This document shows, piece by piece, positions 36,311 through 49,822 of a DNA stretch of 64,000 nt. The stretch comes from Phaeosaccion multiseriatum. Taxonomy: Eukaryota > Ochrophyta, other classes. Positions within the stretch are counted from its first letter, which is position 1. Each line of letters begins with the position of its first letter. A model generated the notes under the pieces. It saw only the letters and a list, made by a program, of their open reading frames with translations. It made no database searches and was not told the DNA's origin. A program made the translations under genes and the position numbers. The stretch is from positions 248,001 through 312,000 of the forward strand of contig OZ218951.1 of NCBI GenBank assembly GCA_965112735.1, read 5' to 3'.

Positions 36311-36455
36311 GGCCTCTCGCTGCGTGCTCCACACGCTGCCTGCATCAGGTAAGCCGCATCCCCCTTGTCCTCTCTGGCCCCTCCCTCTGCCACGACTCTT
36401 GGGCCTCCCTCTCTCCCTTCCTCCTCCCTCTCCTTCCCCTCCGCTCCTCCTCCCC

Positions 36456-39400
36456 CTAGGCCATCCCGTCCGTGAGCAACAGCGTCACCAGCACCTGCAC
36501 CACCGGGCTTGCAGTGATGTCAAGACCCGGGCACTCTATCTTGTCGAACAACAATTGGTCCACGCGCTCACGGAGCTCGTTCACAAGCACGGAGATGCGC
36601 GCCATGGCGGAGAAGCGGATCCACCCATCGATGGTCACCTGCGCAGCACCATCACACACACACATCCACACAAGCGTTACAGAAGAGGGGGGGGGGGAGG
36701 AGGAGTGGAGAGGATGGTCGGTGGGAGAGAGAGAGAGACGGGTGTGGAAGGTGACGGTGGTAGAGAAGGAGAGGGTAGAGAGAGGGGGAGAGGGAGAGCA
36801 CCGAGCAGGAGAAGGGTCCCCATGCGGTGTGGCGCCTCTCCTCTCTCTCCTTACGTAAGCCCACGTAAGTGACGTACGTACCTTGCCCTGCATGCCTGCC
36901 ACGCTGAGCTCCCCTCCAAAGAGCATGAGTGCGTAGGGGGACACCTCCGTGCTGTCGCGGATGAACACCTGCAAGGGCATCATGTAGAGGCATATAGGCA
37001 GAGGCGTACAGGGAGGCAGTCGCAAGGGTATCATGTAGAGGCATATAGGCAGAGGCATACGGGCAGTCGTAAGGGCATCATGTAGAGGCATACCGGCAGT
37101 GTCAGGGGTGGGGAGGGGGGGGGGGGATTGAGCGCGTCGTGTCGATGGAAGGAAGGAAGGGAAAGAGAGAGTGAGTAAGTGAGAGAGAGAGAGAGAGAGT
37201 GAGAGAGAGGACTCCCTCACCACCACTCACCTGTCTATCCACTGAAATGCCTCTCCCTTCCCCTCCCCTTCCATCCCCTCCCCCCCCATCGACTGCCATC
37301 TTCTTACCTTGCTGGTGGCCACCCTCTCGTTGTAGACCAGCCAGGGCGAGGAGAAGCTGTTGGTGTGAAAGTTCACAGATGCCGGGTGCAGGAACACGCG
37401 ATCGTCCCACTCGCGTCCCCCCGGTCCGTGCCTACCCCCGCCGCCGGAGCCAGTACCAGTGCCAGTGCTAGTGCCATAGCCTCGTCCACCATTAACGCTA
37501 CCGTTAGGGCCATTACCGCCGTATCCCCTTCCACGGCTCGCGTTGCCTCCTCCTTGCTGCTGTACGACGGGGTATGGGGGGACGAGAGGGAGCGAGGGAA
37601 GCACATGAAAGCGGATGAAACTTGATGCTAGGGGACCTAAGTGCTTTGAAAAATCAATGCGATCAATCAGTGGGAGGCAATCCCTCTCCTTCGACCCTTG
37701 TTGAGCGTATGACGGACAGACCAGTTCAAACCCATCCCTTCCTCACTCCCTTCCCAACCAAAGCTCGACCTCTCTTGAGCCTCACATGGTCCACACGCTC
37801 CTCCCCCTCGCCGCCCCATCTGGACTTTCCTATATATATATACTATATATAATATATATATACATCTAAGCGTTATATATATCCACGCCTCCCCCTCCTG
37901 CTGCTACTGCCGCTGGTACCTCTACCTACCCGCTGGTACTGCTGCTGCTGCTGCTGCTGTTGGGAGCCGTAGCCCCCTCCTCCTCCTCCTCCTCCTCCTC
38001 TTCCTCCTGCTGCTCCTGGTCCGCTGCCGCCACTACCTGGCGCCCCTCCCGGCAGGTACTCCTCCCCCATGGAAGCAGAGGCCGCCCTGGTGAAGAACTT
38101 GAAGTGACTCGCCTCGCTGCGCTGCACCACTGCACCCACACCCACCAGGTCCACGTACTGAGAGATGGCAGGGGATGGCAGGGGATGGTAGGAGATGGCA
38201 GAGGAGGAGGGGGGGGGGGGGATACGCATGTATACATACATTGTACAGGTCGGGCATTGCGTGAGGAAAGGGCTGTACGTGTGGCTGGTACGTGCGTGTG
38301 TGTGGGTGTGTGTGTGGGGGGGATGTGTGTGGGGGTGTGTGTACATGCGTGGGAAGATCTCCAATGCGAGGGTACTCGAAGTGGCGATCAAAATCCTCTG
38401 CGCTGGACTCAATGCCCATCTCCCTCCCTCCCCCTCCCCATCCCCATCCACTGCCATCCCTCCCTCATCCCCATCCACTGCCATCCCCCCCCCCCTTCCT
38501 TCCTCCCTCCCCACCCACTACTACCATTCCCTCTTCCCCATCCGTCAACTGCCATCCATCCGCTCACCTTCTCTTCGGGCCGCACCACCTTGACAACGTT
38601 GGGGTACAGGGCAGCGCACACGGCGGCCCTGACCACCCTCCATGAAGAGGCGTTGGCGTTGACAGGGGCACACGCGTCAAGAGCCTCGCGAGGGGAACGG
38701 ATGAAGTCGATGCCAGCCAGGGCCTCTAGCAGCTGCCTGCGGGCGTGTGTGTGTGTGTGTGTGTGCGTGCGTGCGTGCGTGTGTGTGCGTGCGTGCGTGT
38801 GTGTGCGTGTGTGTGCGTGTCAGTGTGTGGTTGTGTGTGTGCGTGTGAGTGTGAGTGAGTGTGAGTGCGTGTGTGTGTGCGTGTGAGTGAGTGTGAGTGA
38901 GTGTATGTGTGTGTGTGTAATAAAGGGAGGGAGGAGGGGGAGGGGGAGTCCTCGGTGCTCAGGGTAAGCATCGGCCTAAAATGAAGCAGCCTACACAAAG
39001 TTCCCAGCGCTCTCATCAGATTTAGACTTAGGCGTGAGGTGAGGTGTGTGTGGGGTGAGGGGAGGGGAGGGGAGGGGAGAGGAGGTGAGGGACGTGGTTC
39101 TTCGCTCTGCCTGCGTGTCAGCAAGTTGTGGCAGTTAAACGCCAGTCAAACGCCAGTCATGTTGCAGTCAAACGCCAGTATGAAGTATGAATCACCTGCG
39201 GAGGTCCCCTATCTCCTTCATGCGGTCGAAGCTCAGGCCGTGGCTGTTACAGTAGTCCCTCTTGGCTCGCTGGCCACCCCTGCCCGCCGCCTCCCACTCG
39301 TCCACTGCAACAGCAAGCAGCAAGTGGTCGCTCCTGAGGTACGAGAGAGAGAGAGGGGGAGGGGGAGGGAGAGAGAAGGTATGGGGGGGGGGGGGTGGGG

Positions 39401-42400
39401 AGGGAAAGAGAGAGAGAGAGTGAGAGAGGAGAGCGCAGTTGGTTATGCAGGGGCAACAGCAAGCAGCCATCCATCGGGCCCATTTTCGCGAGCATCATTC
39501 GAAATAAATCTCCCTCTCTCCTCTTCTCCATCTCTCTGTCTCTCCCTCTCTCCCTCCCAACAGTGTGAGTGTGTGCCCTTCCCTCCCTCTCACCGACTCC
39601 CACCTCCCCTCCCCATACGCCTCCACCCTCCACCCAGTGACACCTACTAAGTCAACAAACAGCCCACTATTAGCCGCCTGCTAACCCCCCCACCCCCTCC
39701 CACAGACACCGACCTCCCCCCGGCCTTCTTGGCCAGAGCAAGGCGTCCTGCGTCGATGTCGGCCTTGCGTTGTCGGTCGTTACCCCCCGACAGAAAGGGG
39801 CTCCTGCAGCTCAGAGCCGCCGCGATGGCCGAGAGGCGATCTAGACAGCCAAGAAGGCAGCCGAAGACAAGCATCTTCCCCACTCGGGGGGGGCAGGGGA
39901 GGGCGGCGAGGTGCCAGCCCAGGGGGGACAGCTCCATTTGGTCGTGCCCCTCCGCTCTGGGGGCGGATGGGGGGTGGGTGGGTGGTGGAGCGGGTTGAGG
40001 AGTGAGTAAGGCAGTGAGTAGGGGAGTGAGGAGGGTGGGTGAGTAGGGGAGTAGGGTGGAAAGAGGGGTGGGAAGGGGCAAAAGATTGAGTGAGGTGTGT
40101 CAGCATGTGCAAGCATACGGAGAGACGCGTTGAGGGAGGGGGAGAGTGCAGAGAGTGCAGGGTAGGGACTGACTCGAGGGCAAGGCGGTGGCGCACTCAT
40201 TGCCAGAAAGGCACGCGTTGTTCTGCTCGTCTACTTGTCTGCTCCACTGCATTTCTGCCGGGCACCAGCCGCCTGATACCTGCCCGACTCACTGACACCA
40301 GGTACTGATTTGACAGACTAACTGACTGACACCAGGCACTGACTGACTGACTGACACCAGGCACTGACTGACCTCTGCTTGTTGGTGAGAGGGACGGCTG
40401 CCTTCTGCAGGGCCTTGAGCTGTGTGAGCAAGTGCACTGCTGACGAAATGGCCCTTGGATGGGGAGGGTCCAGCGCTCGCCCTAGCACCGACGCCGGGCT
40501 CTGCTCACAGGGGGGGGGTGTTGATGAGAAGGAGGTTGTCGATATACATGGCGATGAGAAGGGAGCCTTACCCTGCCAGACAGACAGACAGAGCGTGTGC
40601 TCTTCTCTTACTCCCCATCCACTGCCATCCCTTCTCCCCATCCACTGCCATCCCTCACCTGAGTGATGCCCAGGGCCTTGATGGTGAGCACGAGCTGCTC
40701 CAGGGGGACTCTGCTCCAGGGGGAGGGACATACCCAGGGGGGAGGAGAGAACATTGGAGTGGAGAGAAGTAGAGAGAGGGAGAGATGGCATACGTGTAAG
40801 CACACACAGTGCCATACAGTGCCATACAGTGCCATACAGTGCCATACAGTGCCATACATCGAACGAGTGGGGGGCCTCGGCTGGCCCAGAGTGAGGATGG
40901 CGTTACAGATGGCGTTACAGTTGGGGGGGACTGACTCGCTATCACCGCTAGACATCGACACATCGATATCTGTGCATCGATATTTGATCCCGACACTCGA
41001 CACTCAATGTCGACACTCAAATGTCGACACTCCAATCCTACTTTCCTACAACAATACAGGGCACGCTGACACCGAGTCCCTTGAACCATCTCCATCTATC
41101 TAACCCCCATACACCTCTACTCTCTCTCCCCATACGCCTCTAATGCCCCACCTGAGCATCTCCGGAGTGCCGTGTAGAGGGAGCCTCGCGTGCGTGCTCT
41201 TGAGGATGAGGCGGAAACACACGCCCTCCTGTACACGCCCTGCTCGACCCTGTCATGTCACAAGTCACAACAAGAGAGGGCGGAGGAGTTCAGGTGAGAG
41301 GAGGGAAGGGGGGAGGGGCAGTGGAGAGGACGTCGAGAGCAGAGCTCGGGCTCTCTCTGGCGCAGTTTGAGATGGTAAGCACCCTTCTCTTCCACTCGCA
41401 AGCTCCAAGCCCGATCACAGGCAAGGCAGGTCGGGCCGCTCCTTCCATCCACTGCCATCCCCCCACGCACGCACGCACGCACCCACCTTTCTCTGCGTGA
41501 GGCTGTCCTTGCTGGCGAACTGTTCCTGGAGCCTTCGGATGGAGCGGAGAAGAGAGAAGGGCATCCATTCCATGAGGAGAGGACAGGAGGGGAGGGGAGC
41601 GGACGAGCGAGTCAAACACGAGCAGCAACAGCCGACAAGGCAGGGCTAGGGAGTTGGTGATACAGGGCAGGTCAGGGCAGGGAAGCCACTCCCCACTCCC
41701 CACTCCCCACTCCCCACTCCCCACTCCCCACCCATCCCATCTCCCCACCCCCCTACCCCACTCTCCTACCCGTCTGCTTGCCCCTGCGCGCAATCTGCCC
41801 CCTCCCCCCTCCCCCCTCCACTCCCCTCCCCTCCCCTCGCCTCCCCTGGCCGCTTGCTTCCTCACACCCACCCCTTCTGCATACCCTGGGCATCACCCAT
41901 CTACCCACCCACCCACCCCTTCTGTCTACCCTGGGCATCACCCACCTACCCTCCCATCCCTGTGCCTTACCTGGGCATCTGGCTGTGTACGTCGTAGCCC
42001 ATCTCCTTTACTCTGCAGCTGTCGAGCACGCACGTCACGTCGGGGATAGTGATGGAGGTTTCCGCCACGTTAGTGCTCACCACCACCTTGCGCTGCCCGG
42101 AGGGGGGCCGTCGGAACACCTGCATGCACGCACACACGCATGCACACACGCACGCACACACACGCACACACGCACACACGCACACACACACGCACACACG
42201 CACGCACACACGCATGCAGGCACCACGCACGGGGCAGGAGGTGTGAGGGGTGTGAGGAGGTGAGGGGTGAGGGGTGAGGGGTGAGGAAACAAGTCAACAA
42301 AAGTGGTCGGTTCAGGAGGACACCAACGCTCCCTCCCTCCCTCTCCACACACGCAGCACGTACGCACGCACACAAACATAACATACAAACACAAACACAC

Positions 42401-45400
42401 ACAAACCTTCTGCTGCTCCGCCGGTGGCAGCGCTCCATGCAGCGGCAGTACCCACAGCCGGCCCTCCCCCCACCTCTCGAGCTCCCTGCACAGTCTCCCA
42501 ATCTCCCCTACCCCCGGCATGAACACAAGCACCGCGCCTCCTTCCCTCAACCCCTCCTTCCCCGACCCTGGTGTGAGGGCGTCTCCCCTCTCGGAGGTTA
42601 GGAAGAGCACCATCTTGGCGAGCAAGTCGAAGTCTAAGGCCTCTTCGTCGATGTTGGTCAAGTCAGCTCCTCCTCTCCCCCCCCCCTCGCCCCCCTCCTG
42701 CCCTCCCTGCCCGTTGTCGCCCCTTCCTCGCGTCCCAAAGGGGTCGTCCCCTTCTTCTCGTTCTTCCTCCCCCTCTTCCTCCTCCTCCTCCTCTTCCTCC
42801 GCCTGGCCTCCTCCGTCCCCTGCTGCCCCTGCTGCCCCTGCTGCTCCTCCCCCCCCCCCCTGCCCCCTCCTCCTCCTCTTGGGCGCGTGTCCCGTGGCCT
42901 TGAGGGCGTCCTCCAAGAAGAACTCCTTGACTGAAGTGATGTCAAGCAGAGAGGTCAAGCAGAGAGGTCAAGCAAAGAGGTCAAGCGCAAATTTCATATA
43001 GCAGTCAAGAGCAATCGAGCACGAGATGTGAAGAAGCGATTGTCATGCATCATTCGCAGGCATCGCATGGCATTGAAGCCAACAACAAGGGAAGGCAGGG
43101 GGCAAAGGAAGCCAAGTGAGCGCTACGCCAAGGCTCCATCCTTCCAGTGAGAGAGATACAGAGGAAGCACACGCTCGTACGGAGTGTAAGCCCGGTACAA
43201 AAGGCCTCGACTCACGCACGCACGCACGCACGCACGCACCCACGCACCCACGCACCCACGCACCCACACACCTGGGAAGGTCCTCCCCGGGATGTGCAGA
43301 ATGGGTGATGCCTGCGGCTTGCTACCCGTCTGCCCGTGTCGGATGTCAGCGGACGGCACGTCGCTGAAGTACGCCGCAAAGCGCTTCGTATCTAAAGTGG
43401 CCGACATGAGAATCACCTGAAGGGGTGTGGAGGGGTGTGTGTGGGCAGGGTAGAGGTGTGTGAGCAGGGTAAAGACAGGGTACAGGTGTATGGGCAGGGC
43501 AGAGGTGTATGGGCAGGGCAGAGGTGTATGGGCAGGGTAGAGGTGTATGGGCAGGGTAGAGGTGCATGGGCAGGGCAGAGGTGTATGGGTAGGGTAGAGG
43601 TGTATGGGCAGGGTAGAGGTGTATGGTCAGGGTGGAGGTGTGTGGGCAGGGCAGAGGTGTATGGGCAGGGCAGAGGTGTATGGGAAGAAGAGGAGAGACA
43701 GGCAGACAAGCAGGCCGGAGTGGGGGGGGCAGAAGAGAAGCGAAGAACAGAGCCTCCTAATGCAGTGCGTGAGTGCGTGAGTGAGTGAGTGGGTGAGTGA
43801 GTGAGTGAGTTAGTGAGTGCGTGAGTGAGTGAGTGGGTGAGTGAGTGAGTGAGTGAGTGAGTGAGTGAGTGAGTGAGTGAGTGAGTGAGTGAGTGAGTGA
43901 GTGAGTGAGTGAGTGAGTGAGTGAGTGAGTGAGTGAGTGGGTGAGTGAGTCATAGACTTACCTTGAGCTTGGGGCGCTTTGGCAGGATGGTCTTGAGTAA
44001 CGCCAGGAGGAAGTCCGCCTCCAAGTGCCGTTCGTGCACCTCGTCGATCACCAGGTGGGTCAGCTCTGGGCATGTCAGAGGCATATAGGCATACAGGTAT
44101 ACAGGCATATAGCGGCATACAGGCAGGGAGAGGCCGGGCATAGAGGGGCGCAATGGCAGCAGATGGACAGGTAAGGTTTGGCCCTAAAACGGGTATTGTT
44201 ACCACGTAAGTATGCACGTAAGCAAAAGCTTCGGCAAGCACAAGCAGGGTTTAGCAAGGCTACTAAAAGGCCTAGAGAGAAAAGGCAGGGTCGTGAACCA
44301 ACAAAAAGCCTCCCCCAGCCTACAATATCGAACAGCCCGACGTACACCACCACCCCGAGGTACAAGAACACCACCACCCCGACCCAGAGTCCCACCTCCC
44401 ATCCCTCCTTTCCCTTCCTGCTCCTTCCTACTCTTGAGCAGCAGGTCTCCAGACCTACCACACCAGCACCCCGACCCAGAACCCCTCCCACCCCGACCCA
44501 GTACTGCTTTCTACCCCCCCCCCTCGTAGCCCTTCTTACCGTGGAGCAGCGGGTCTCCCTGCATCCTCCTGAGCAACACCCCGGTGGTGCAGAAGAGTAG
44601 GCGAGTGCGGTTGGACACAGCGCTGTCTCCGCGGATCTTGTAACCGACGCTCTGCCCTACTGACTCGCATCGTTCGTCCGCCACACGACCCGCCACACCC
44701 ACAGCAGCAATCCTGAGGGGGGGGGGAGGAAGGGAGAGGGAGGGGGAGAGGGAGAGGGAAGAGGGAGAGGGAGAGGGAGAGGGAGAGGGAGAGGGAAGAG
44801 GGAGAGGGAGAGGGAAGAGGGAAAGGGAGAGGGAGAGGGAGAGGGAGAGGGAGAGGGAGAGGGAGAGGGAGAGGGAGAGGGAGAGGGAGAGGGAGAGGGA
44901 GAGGGAGAGGGAGAGGGAGAGGGAGAGGGAGAGGGAGAGGGAGAGGGAGAGGGGGAGGGAGAGGGGGAGGGAGAGGGAGAGGGAGAGGGAGAGGGAGAGG
45001 GAGAGGGAGAGGGGGAGGGGGAGGGGAGAGGGGGAGGGAGAGGGAGAGGGGAGAGGGAGACGGAGACGGAGAGGGAGAGGGAGAGGGAGAGGGAGAGGGG
45101 GAGGGAGAGGGAGAGGGAGAGGGAGAGGGAGAGGGAGAGGGAGAGGGAGAGGGAGAGGGAGAGGGAGAGGGAGAGGGAGAGGGAGAGGGAGAGGGAGAGG
45201 GAGAGGGGGAGGGAGAGGGAGAGGGAGAGGGAGAGGGAGAGGGAAGAGGGAGAGGGAGAGGGAGATGGGAGTAGACGGGAGGGATGAGGAGCACGATGGG
45301 GAATAAAAGGGGGAGGGGCGCACCGAGACAAGTAAGAGCGCTGCCGCTGCCTGTCGCCCCCGAGCCCCACACACCTTCTTGGACAGACACACTGGTCAGA

Positions 45401-45846
45401 CCACATCCATGGCATAGCATAGCATAGCCCCTCCTCCTTCCCTCCTTCCCTCTCCTCCTTCCCTGCTTCCCTCTCCTCCTTCCCTCCTTCCCTCTCCTCC
45501 CTTCCCTGCTTCCCTCTCCTCCCTTCCCTGCTTCCCTCTCCTCTTTCCCTGCTTCCCTCTCCTCCTTCCCTGCTTCCCTCTTCCCCCTTCCCTCCCTCTC
45601 CTCCCCTCTTCCCTCTTCCCTCTTCTCTTCTCTCCTTTACCTCCTGGGTTGCGTAATGACCACTCGGAAGTCGTCTCCTCCCTTGCCCTGCTCCCACGCC
45701 TCCAGCAGGAACTGCGGGATTTGTGTGGTCTTGCCGCAGCCTGTCTCACCAGAGATGAGCACCACCTTCTCCGGCCATAGGGTAGGCAGGCAGGGGGGCA
45801 GGCAGGCAGGCAGGCAGGGGGGCAGGCAGGCAGGCAGGCAGGGGGG

Positions 45847-45879
<33 letters not shown>

Positions 45880-46307
45880 AGGGAGGGAGGGAGGGAGGGA
45901 GGGAGGGAGGGAGGGAGGGAGGGAGGGAGGGAGGGAGGGAGGGAGGGAGGGAGGGAGGGAGGGAGGGAGGGAGGGAGGGAAAGGCAGAGGGGCAGAGGGG
46001 CGGCACAGCGCCTGGGTGAGTGCCGGGAAACCGTGTCGGCCGAGAGGGAGGGCAGGCGGGGAGGGGGGGAGCCGTCGCATCGCCACCCTCTATACTACCC
46101 CAGTCTGCAGCTTCCTTCCTAAACGCAACAACAAAGGAGCACTCAGCACTACACTTCCCATCACCCTTCCTACCGCATGTCAACAATCACCCCTACCGTA
46201 TGTCAACAATCGCCCCGACGGATATGCACACGTAGATACACACACGTAAACATTACAAACACACATAAACACACAGACAAACACACACGCAGATACACAC
46301 TCTCTCC

Positions 46308-46348
<41 letters not shown>

Positions 46349-49300
46349 TCGTACCTGTGAGGACCTGACGTGCGCGAGCAGCTCTGGGCGTGCCTTGGCA
46401 GCAGGCAGGGCATCCCTCTCCCTCTTCATTGCAGCGAACTTGCCGGTCTTCTCCACAGCATCCCGCCCCTCCCTCCTCTCCCCCAGGGGGAGTGGAGGGG
46501 GGCCCGAATGGCCGTGACGCTGCGATAGTCTATTGTTGGGCCCTCTCCCTCCTCCCCCTCCTCCTCCTCCTCCTCCTCCTCCTCCTCCTGCTCCTCCTCC
46601 TCCTCCTCCTCCCCCTCCTCCTCCTCCTCCTCCTCCTCCTCCTCCTCCTCCTCCTCCTCCTCCTCCTCCTCCCCCTCCTCCTGCTCCTCCTCCTCCTCCT
46701 CCTCCTCCTCCTCCTCCTCCTCCTCCCCAGAGCTGCTCGCCTCTGTGGCCTACGAGGCGAGGGCGCTTCTTCCACGGCTTTGCTGCTGAGTGGACTTGGG
46801 TCCCCTCCCCGCCCCCAACTCCACCCCGCAAAGGGGGAGGGGGTCCACCCTTGCTGCCCTTGCTGCCCAGGGGAGGCGCTGGTGTTGGTTTGGGCTTGGC
46901 GGTATGCTTCTGCTGCTCAAGCTTGGGCATCCTCTCGTGCACCCACTCTTGCCCCCAGGATGCGAGCATGAAGCAGGAGGGCGCCCCCTTGAGCTCCAGA
47001 GCGTACACCCGCAGCTCCTCCTGGGCAGAGCGGAGGGCCTCACGCACTTGGGCATCAAGTTGGGCCCCTGAAGGGTTCAGCGTCGACGGTAAAGAGGTTC
47101 GCAGTCAACAGAACGGAAACGAGTAGGCACTATTCTGACAGCAAAGTGCGTGTATGTACGTGTGTGTGTGTGTGGTGTGTGTGCCTACACAGCCCCAAGT
47201 CCGGCGAGGAGGGGGGCGGCTCCCCGCCCGCCCACATACCCACCCACCCAGCCACGCACGCACCCACCCACCCGCCCACGCACCCACGCACGCACCCACG
47301 CACGCACCCACGCACGCACCCACGCACGCACCCACGCACGCACCTGCTTTGTTGGACTCCACTCTGAGCAGCGCCAAGGGAGCGGCGTGTGCAGGGTAGC
47401 CCCCCCTCCCGCCTATGCAAGGCACCCAGGCCTCCAGGTGCACGTGTTGTGCTCCACCCCTGCCTCCGCCTGCTGCCATTTGGAAGCTGACGAGCTTCCC
47501 CCCTGCCTGCAAATCTCCTACATGCACTGCCATCTGCCCCTCCTGTGCCTCCGAGTCGTCGCCAAAGATTGCCTCCAGGGCCTCGAGCTCCTGCCCCACC
47601 TCCTCCAAAGCCTCCGCCACCGCCTGACTCTCTCCCTCTCCTTCTTCCTCTGATTGGGTGTCCTGAGGAGGCCCATACCCGGGTAGCACCGCCCCACACA
47701 GCGCCACAAGGAGGGGGTGCAAGGTGTCTGGAGAGGGAGGAGTGTCGTCTGCTGCTTTCCCCTGCTGCAGCAACACGGCCTCGACCTCATCCACAGTGAA
47801 ACCGTACTCCAAGAGGCGGCAGAAAGTCGCCCTGTGCTGTTCCAGTCCTCCCCCTTCTCCTCTTCCTGCTGCTGCTGCTGCTGCTCTTTCTGCGGAATCA
47901 GAAGATTCCGTCGCCGAATCTCCCGTCGTGGAAGTGGGCAGCTGCACCTGTATGTCGTCATGAGTGTGATGTGTGTGTGCGATGCGTCAGTGTGATGAGT
48001 AAGGCAACTTCACCTGCCACCACCTACTGCACCGGTAGCCCAAGAGAAATGAGCTGTGCATCACCAACTGCTGTAATTGCAAACCTGTATGTTGTCATGT
48101 GTGATGACGTCGAGCATGCGGCCGGTTGGGTCTAAGACCTCGGGAAGGGCGGCCTCTTCGAGATGCCTCACGAGCCACTGCAGGAGGGAGTCGGCCTGAG
48201 CGTCCACCGCCTGCCTGTCCACTGCCATCTGAGGCTGGTCGACCTTGTTGAGCTTGGCCATCGACGAGGCTGTGTGAACGGCAGTGGATGGGGTGTCAGA
48301 TAAAGAGAGGAGGGGGAGGGAGAGAGGGAGAGAGAGGGGGGCAGCGAGAGGGAGAGGAGGAGGAGGAGGAGGAGGAGGAGGAGGAGGAGGAGGAGGAGGA
48401 GGAGAACGAGGAGGAGGAGGAGGAGAACGAGGAGGAGGAGGAGAACGAGGAGGAGGGGGAGGAGGAGGAGGAGGAAGAGAAGAAGGAGAAGAGGAGCGGT
48501 CGAGTTATCTGTGCCCTCGCAGAGGCGGATGAGCTCTCTCCAGCTATCGTACCGAATGCTTGCTCACCTCCGACTTGTTCTTTTACAGGGACTTCCGGCT
48601 CGGGATCCGCCGACATCTCCCAGCTATCCACCACTTCCGCAGCCCCTCCACCCGCCCCAGCCGCCACCAACCCCTCCCCCTGCTGCTGCTGTAGGACCAA
48701 CGGTTGCCCTTCCCCCATTGAGGCCGACAGCCCCGTCGCTCCACTGATGCCCAAGGTGCCTCTGACGGCCCTGAGTACGTCCTTCTCCTCGAAGCCCATG
48801 CCCTGTACCCTCTTCACCGCCTCCCTCTGCTCGGCACCTAGCCCGTCAAGCAGGGCCAAGAGCGCCTGTTCTGACTCCTCTGACTCGTCCTCGGCGGCCT
48901 CCTCCTCGCCCGGGTACGCACTGCCGCCGTCTTTTTCGTCAGAAGGGAAGGGAAGGGAAGGGAAAGGAAAGGAAGGGAAGGGAAGGGAAGGGAAGGGAAG
49001 GGAAGGGAAGGGAAGGGAAGGGAAGGGAAGGGAAGGGAAGGGAAGGGAAGGGAAGGGAAGGGAAGGGAAGGGAAGGGAAGGGAAAGGAAGGGCAGAGCAG
49101 GGCAGGGCAGGAAAGGGAAGGGAAGGGAAGGGAAGGGAGTGGTGGAGTGCAGTGGGGCGAAGTGGGGTGCAAGGGCAAAGTGCAAGGGCGTGAGTTGCTC
49201 AAGCGCAGGAGAGGACAAGAGAGAGCAGGCCCCCGCAGGATGGCAGCGGACGGAGCACAGGCTCGACGGACGCTCCAACGATTCAAGCGAACCTTCACGA

Positions 49301-49765
49301 CGCTCCTGACACGAGGTATTGCGGGTCTCACCGTCTGACTGTTCGAAGCATGACTCACAGCCGGCCTCCCTCCCTCCCTCCCTCCCTCCCTCCCTCCCTC
49401 TCTCTCTCCCTCCCTCCCTCCCTCCCTGCCTCCCACTCACCCCCCGTGCCCAGCGCGGTTTGCAAGAGGCTGCGCATATCTGCACTCATCATGACGTTCA
49501 TGTCGGCATCGCGCCGCTCTCGGGCATCACGCTTGCGCTGCTTCTCCTTCTGGACCTGGGGCAGCAACGGAGTGAGTGGGACCATCGATTATCCATATCG
49601 ACCTCGATATTTGATGTCGGGCTCTATGTCGGGACTCTCTCCTTGACATCGGTCAAGTCCGTCTGAAAGAAGCGAATGCTGTATTGAATGGTGCACACAC
49701 TCACATAACACATTCAACCACAAACACGCTCACGCACGGACGCGCACAAACACACACACGCACAC

Positions 49766-49822
<57 letters not shown>

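Noticed and set aside
36000-36470. Plus-strand gene with an apparent intron (GTAAGC at 36349, CTAG at 36459)
   Set aside because: The translated sequence is Pro/Leu/Ser composition bias, and the same bases on the minus strand encode the helicase C-terminus.
44511-45697. Several 290-350 aa frames rich in Ser-Leu-Pro or Ser-Pro
   Set aside because: They translate the GGGAGA array in a helicase intron; the only real coding part is the exon 44712-44540.
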